From positions 1 through 9,858 of the forward strand of contig NZ_DGLI01000016.1 in assembly GCF_002387895.1 (NCBI RefSeq): a stretch of 9,858 nucleotides of DNA, read 5' to 3'. The position numbers and the translations under genes were made by a program. Under the pieces are notes generated by a model. The model saw only the letters and a list, made by a program, of their open reading frames with translations, was not told the DNA's origin and made no database searches. Numbering within the stretch: the stretch's first letter is position 1; each line of letters starts with the position of its first letter. The stretch is from Clostridium sp. UBA4548 (lineage in GTDB: Bacteria > Bacillota > Clostridia > Clostridiales > Clostridiaceae). Below are positions 7,861 to 9,858 of this stretch, piece after piece.

Positions 7861-8595
7861 ATGGATAAAGAGAAGAAAGAGTTAAGTTATTGGAATGAAC
7901 AACTCAAAAATTTATCTGATAGTGAAAAGTTTATATGGGATTATTGTGATGAATACCCATATAAAAAAAGTATATATAAAGAAATATTTGATAAAGAACA
8001 TGGAAATAAGTTGAGTAATATATGCAAAAATAATAATCTTTTGATATATACATTTTTAGTATCAACACTAAAAATTACTTTATCTAAATATATGGGTAAG
8101 AATGACATTGTAATTGGTATACCTTGCTATAGTATTCAACACAATAGAGGAAATGCACATATAAATAAGTTGTTGCCATTAGTATCTTATATAGACTATG
8201 AGAAGACTTACTTAGAGTACATGGATTCTATTAAAACCAAAGTACTAGGTAACTATAAAAATCAGGCTTATTTAACTTCAAAAATATTATTACAAAACGG
8301 GTTACCTAATGATGTATTTGATTTAACACAAATAAATGTATGTATGAAAGAATTACATGAAGATAAAGATATTAATTATATATGTCAATCAAGTAAAAAT
8401 GAGTTATCATTTTTACTTGACCTTATGAAAGATAATTCAATAGGGATTCATATTATATATAATTCTAATAAAATTACAGAAAGTACTGTTAAAGCTATAT
8501 ACGAAAGTTATTCAACCGCTTTAAGAGATGTGGTAAATAATTGTAATAAGAAGGTTAAAGATATAAAAATATTGTCTGAAAAAAAACTAAATAAG
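7861..8595 (+). other. Orphan C-terminal lobe of a condensation domain
   Basis: About 245 residues, against about 255 for the matching part of C1 (from its YW helix to ILYEF). Landmarks kept: SYWNEQL, the helix ending LSKYMGKNDIVIGIP, YKNQAY (for YENQSY) and a terminal segment leading to ILYEFNDTKA. Landmarks lost: AGRPHADL is replaced by YSIQHNRG, MFVNTL by LLPLVSY, and RDTSRNPLFDVMF by a VFDLTQINVCM-like stretch. With no HHxxxDG it cannot catalyse condensation alone. It may be a vestige, a docking surface for the upstream C3, or a structural cap on the A domain. Confidence 0.8.
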
Positions 8596-9858
8596 ATATT
8601 ATATGAATTCAACGATACAAAGGCTTATTATCCAATAGATAAAACAATTCATGAGTTATTTGAAGAACAAGTACAGAAAACACCTGATAATATAGCAGTG
8701 GTATTTGAACATAAAAAGCTAACCTATAAAGAATTAAATAAGAGAGCAAATAGTCTTGCTAGAGTATTAAGAAATAAAGGTGTTAAGGCAGATTCTATAG
8801 TAGGAATAATGGTTGAAAGATCTCTAGAGATGATAGTAGGAATAATAGGAATCTTAAAATCCGGAGGAGCCTACTTACCAATAGACCCAAACTATCCTAA
8901 AGAAAGAATAGAATATATGCTAAAGGATAGTGGAAGTAAAGTTCTATTAAGTAGTAATGAATTAGTAGAAACTATAAAGTTTAGTGGCGAAGTTATTGAT
9001 TTATGTGATGAAAATTTGGTTAATGAAAATTCAGTCAATTTAGAAAAGATAAATGATTCTAGTAACTTAGCTTATATTATTTATACTTCAGGAACAACAG
9101 GAAACCCAAAGGGAGCCATGATTGAACATAGGTCATTAGTTAACAGGTTAAATTGGATGCAAAAGAAATATCCGATAACTGAAAAAGATACTATCTTACA
9201 AAAAACAACTTATACTTTTGACGTTTCTGTGTGGGAGATTTTATGGTGGTCATTAGTAGGAGCAAAAGTATGTATGCTTACTCCTAATGCTGAAAAAGAT
9301 CCAATGAAAATAATAGAAACAATAGATAAGTATGAAGTAACAACAATGCACTTTGTACCTTCTATGTTAGATGTATTCTTATATTGTGTAGGAGAAAATA
9401 AAAACAATATAAATTTGTCAAGCTTAAGACAAGTATTCTCAAGTGGAGAAGCATTGAATTTTAAGCAAGTATCAAAGTTCTACAAAGAATTTCAGAATGA
9501 TAAAAAACTTATAAATTTATACGGTCCAACGGAAGCAACTATAGATGTATCTTACTTTGATTGTTGCAATGATAGTAAAAAGATAATACCAATAGGAAAA
9601 CCTATAGATAACACGGGATTATATATTTTAAACAATAATGATGTTGCTCCGATAGGGGTAGCAGGAGAGTTATATATTGGTGGACATGGATTAGCAAGAG
9701 GATATGTGAATAGACAAGAACTAACAGCAGAAAAGTTTGTGGATAATCCTTTTGAACCAGGAACAAAGATGTATAAAACAGGAGATTTAGCTAGATGGTT
9801 ACCAGATGGAAATATAGAATTTCTAGGAAGAGTAGACAATCAAGTTAAGATAAGAGGA
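7861..9858 (+). CDS. NRPS, 3'-partial: orphan C-terminal C-lobe followed by Ser-type A domain
   Basis: Second NRPS subunit; 666 codons are visible with no stop before the window edge. ATG 7861 is chosen because an in-frame TGA lies at 7849-7851, AAGGGAG lies 13 nt upstream, and no other in-frame ATG occurs nearby. Residues 1-245 resemble only the C-terminal lobe of a condensation domain: SYWNEQL near the start matches the YW helix opening that lobe, and DIVIGIP (residues 82-88) matches the conserved IVIGTP. HHxxxDG and the whole N-lobe are absent. From residue 246 (ILYEFNDTKA) the protein is nearly identical to module 2. The A domain begins near residue 262 and shows YTSGTTGNPKG, FDVSVW, YGPTEATID, GLARGY, YKTGD and the start of A8. 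Pocket residues D454, V455, W458, H497, F526, S528, L553, I561 and D562 predict serine. A carrier domain presumably follows outside the window. It could extend the chain from gene 1 or be an initiating subunit. Confidence 0.95.
   Translation, partial: MDKEKKELSYWNEQLKNLSDSEKFIWDYCDEYPYKKSIYKEIFDKEHGNKLSNICKNNNLLIYTFLVSTLKITLSKYMGKNDIVIGIPCYSIQHNRGNAHINKLLPLVSYIDYEKTYLEYMDSIKTKVLGNYKNQAYLTSKILLQNGLPNDVFDLTQINVCMKELHEDKDINYICQSSKNELSFLLDLMKDNSIGIHIIYNSNKITESTVKAIYESYSTALRDVVNNCNKKVKDIKILSEKKLNKILYEFNDTKAYYPIDKTIHELFEEQVQKTPDNIAVVFEHKKLTYKELNKRANSLARVLRNKGVKADSIVGIMVERSLEMIVGIIGILKSGGAYLPIDPNYPKERIEYMLKDSGSKVLLSSNELVETIKFSGEVIDLCDENLVNENSVNLEKINDSSNLAYIIYTSGTTGNPKGAMIEHRSLVNRLNWMQKKYPITEKDTILQKTTYTFDVSVWEILWWSLVGAKVCMLTPNAEKDPMKIIETIDKYEVTTMHFVPSMLDVFLYCVGENKNNINLSSLRQVFSSGEALNFKQVSKFYKEFQNDKKLINLYGPTEATIDVSYFDCCNDSKKIIPIGKPIDNTGLYILNNNDVAPIGVAGELYIGGHGLARGYVNRQELTAEKFVDNPFEPGTKMYKTGDLARWLPDGNIEFLGRVDNQVKIRG
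8596..9858 (+). repeat. NRPS module repeat, copy 3, right part (C-A linker and A3)
   Basis: Repeat similarity resumes at ILYEFNDTKA. The segment is colinear with 4671-5933 at a constant offset of 3925 bp and includes an exact 104-bp match (5283-5386 with 9208-9311). Confidence 0.88.
8644..9858 (+). other. A3 adenylation domain, 3'-partial, predicted Ser
   Basis: Pocket residues D(9220), V(9223), W(9232), H(9349), F(9436), S(9442), L(9517), I(9541) and D(9544) are the same as in A2, predicting serine; the tenth position (Lys) is beyond the window. The domain is cut at the A8 motif (DNQVKIRG). Its DNA is nearly that of A2, but the last about 120 bp share several alleles with A1 instead. Confidence 0.92.

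Noticed and set aside
7509..7900. Simple frameshift or nonsense mutation splitting a single NRPS gene
   Set aside because: C3 is complete before the stop, the second gene restarts with a second C-lobe rather than continuing C3, and it has its own ribosome binding site and ATG. A single-base change would not give this arrangement.
9552..9839. Antisense open frame of 95 codons (also 1214-1426, 2144-2524 and 6157-6351)
   Set aside because: All lie opposite NRPS coding sequence with clear family motifs; no independent evidence of expression or function.
1..9858. Epimerization, methyltransferase, cyclization or thioesterase domain
   Set aside because: Each interval is accounted for by T, C or A domains or short linkers; no additional domain motif is present, and carriers have GGHS rather than GGDS.

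Overview
The window lies inside a large non-ribosomal peptide synthetase (NRPS) locus of a low-GC Firmicute, most likely a Clostridium or close relative. The evidence is the very AT-rich DNA, heavy use of AGA, ATA, TTA and AAA codons, Gram-positive style NRPS motifs and a purine-rich ribosome binding site. Everything reads on the + strand; I see no RNA gene, insertion sequence, CRISPR array or phage feature.

Layout. A 5'-truncated gene covers positions 1-7832 and encodes T1-C1-A1-T2-C2-A2-T3-C3. A 28-bp gap (7833-7860) holds the ribosome binding site of a second NRPS gene that starts at 7861 and runs off the right edge inside its adenylation domain. The first gene enters from the left already in the linker behind an unseen adenylation domain. 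Modules are tandem copies of about 3.1 kb, very alike in both protein and DNA.

Chemistry. Specificity-pocket residues aligned by eye to GrsA give DLTKIGEVGK for A1 (asparagine-like), DVWHFSLIDK for A2 (serine-like) and DVWHFSLID for A3 (serine-like, last Lys beyond the window). All three full condensation domains carry HHIISDG and look LCL-type. All three carriers have LGGHS. No epimerization, methylation, cyclization or thioesterase domain is in view. If the proteins act in order, the growing peptide gains ...Xaa-Asn-Ser-(Ser)...; this is a prediction.

The unusual part is the junction between the two genes. Gene 1 ends after a complete condensation domain, so the break falls between C and A rather than between T and C. 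Gene 2 opens with about 245 residues resembling only the C-terminal lobe of a condensation domain, without the lobe carrying HHxxxDG and with the C-lobe core motifs eroded. Repeat-like sequence stops abruptly near 7508 and resumes near 8596, so this junction is an island about 1.09 kb long where the other modules have about 280 bp. A1 also differs from A2 and A3 mainly in the substrate-binding core (about 2105-2610), as expected from a subdomain exchange, and several stretches show mosaic allele sharing between modules.
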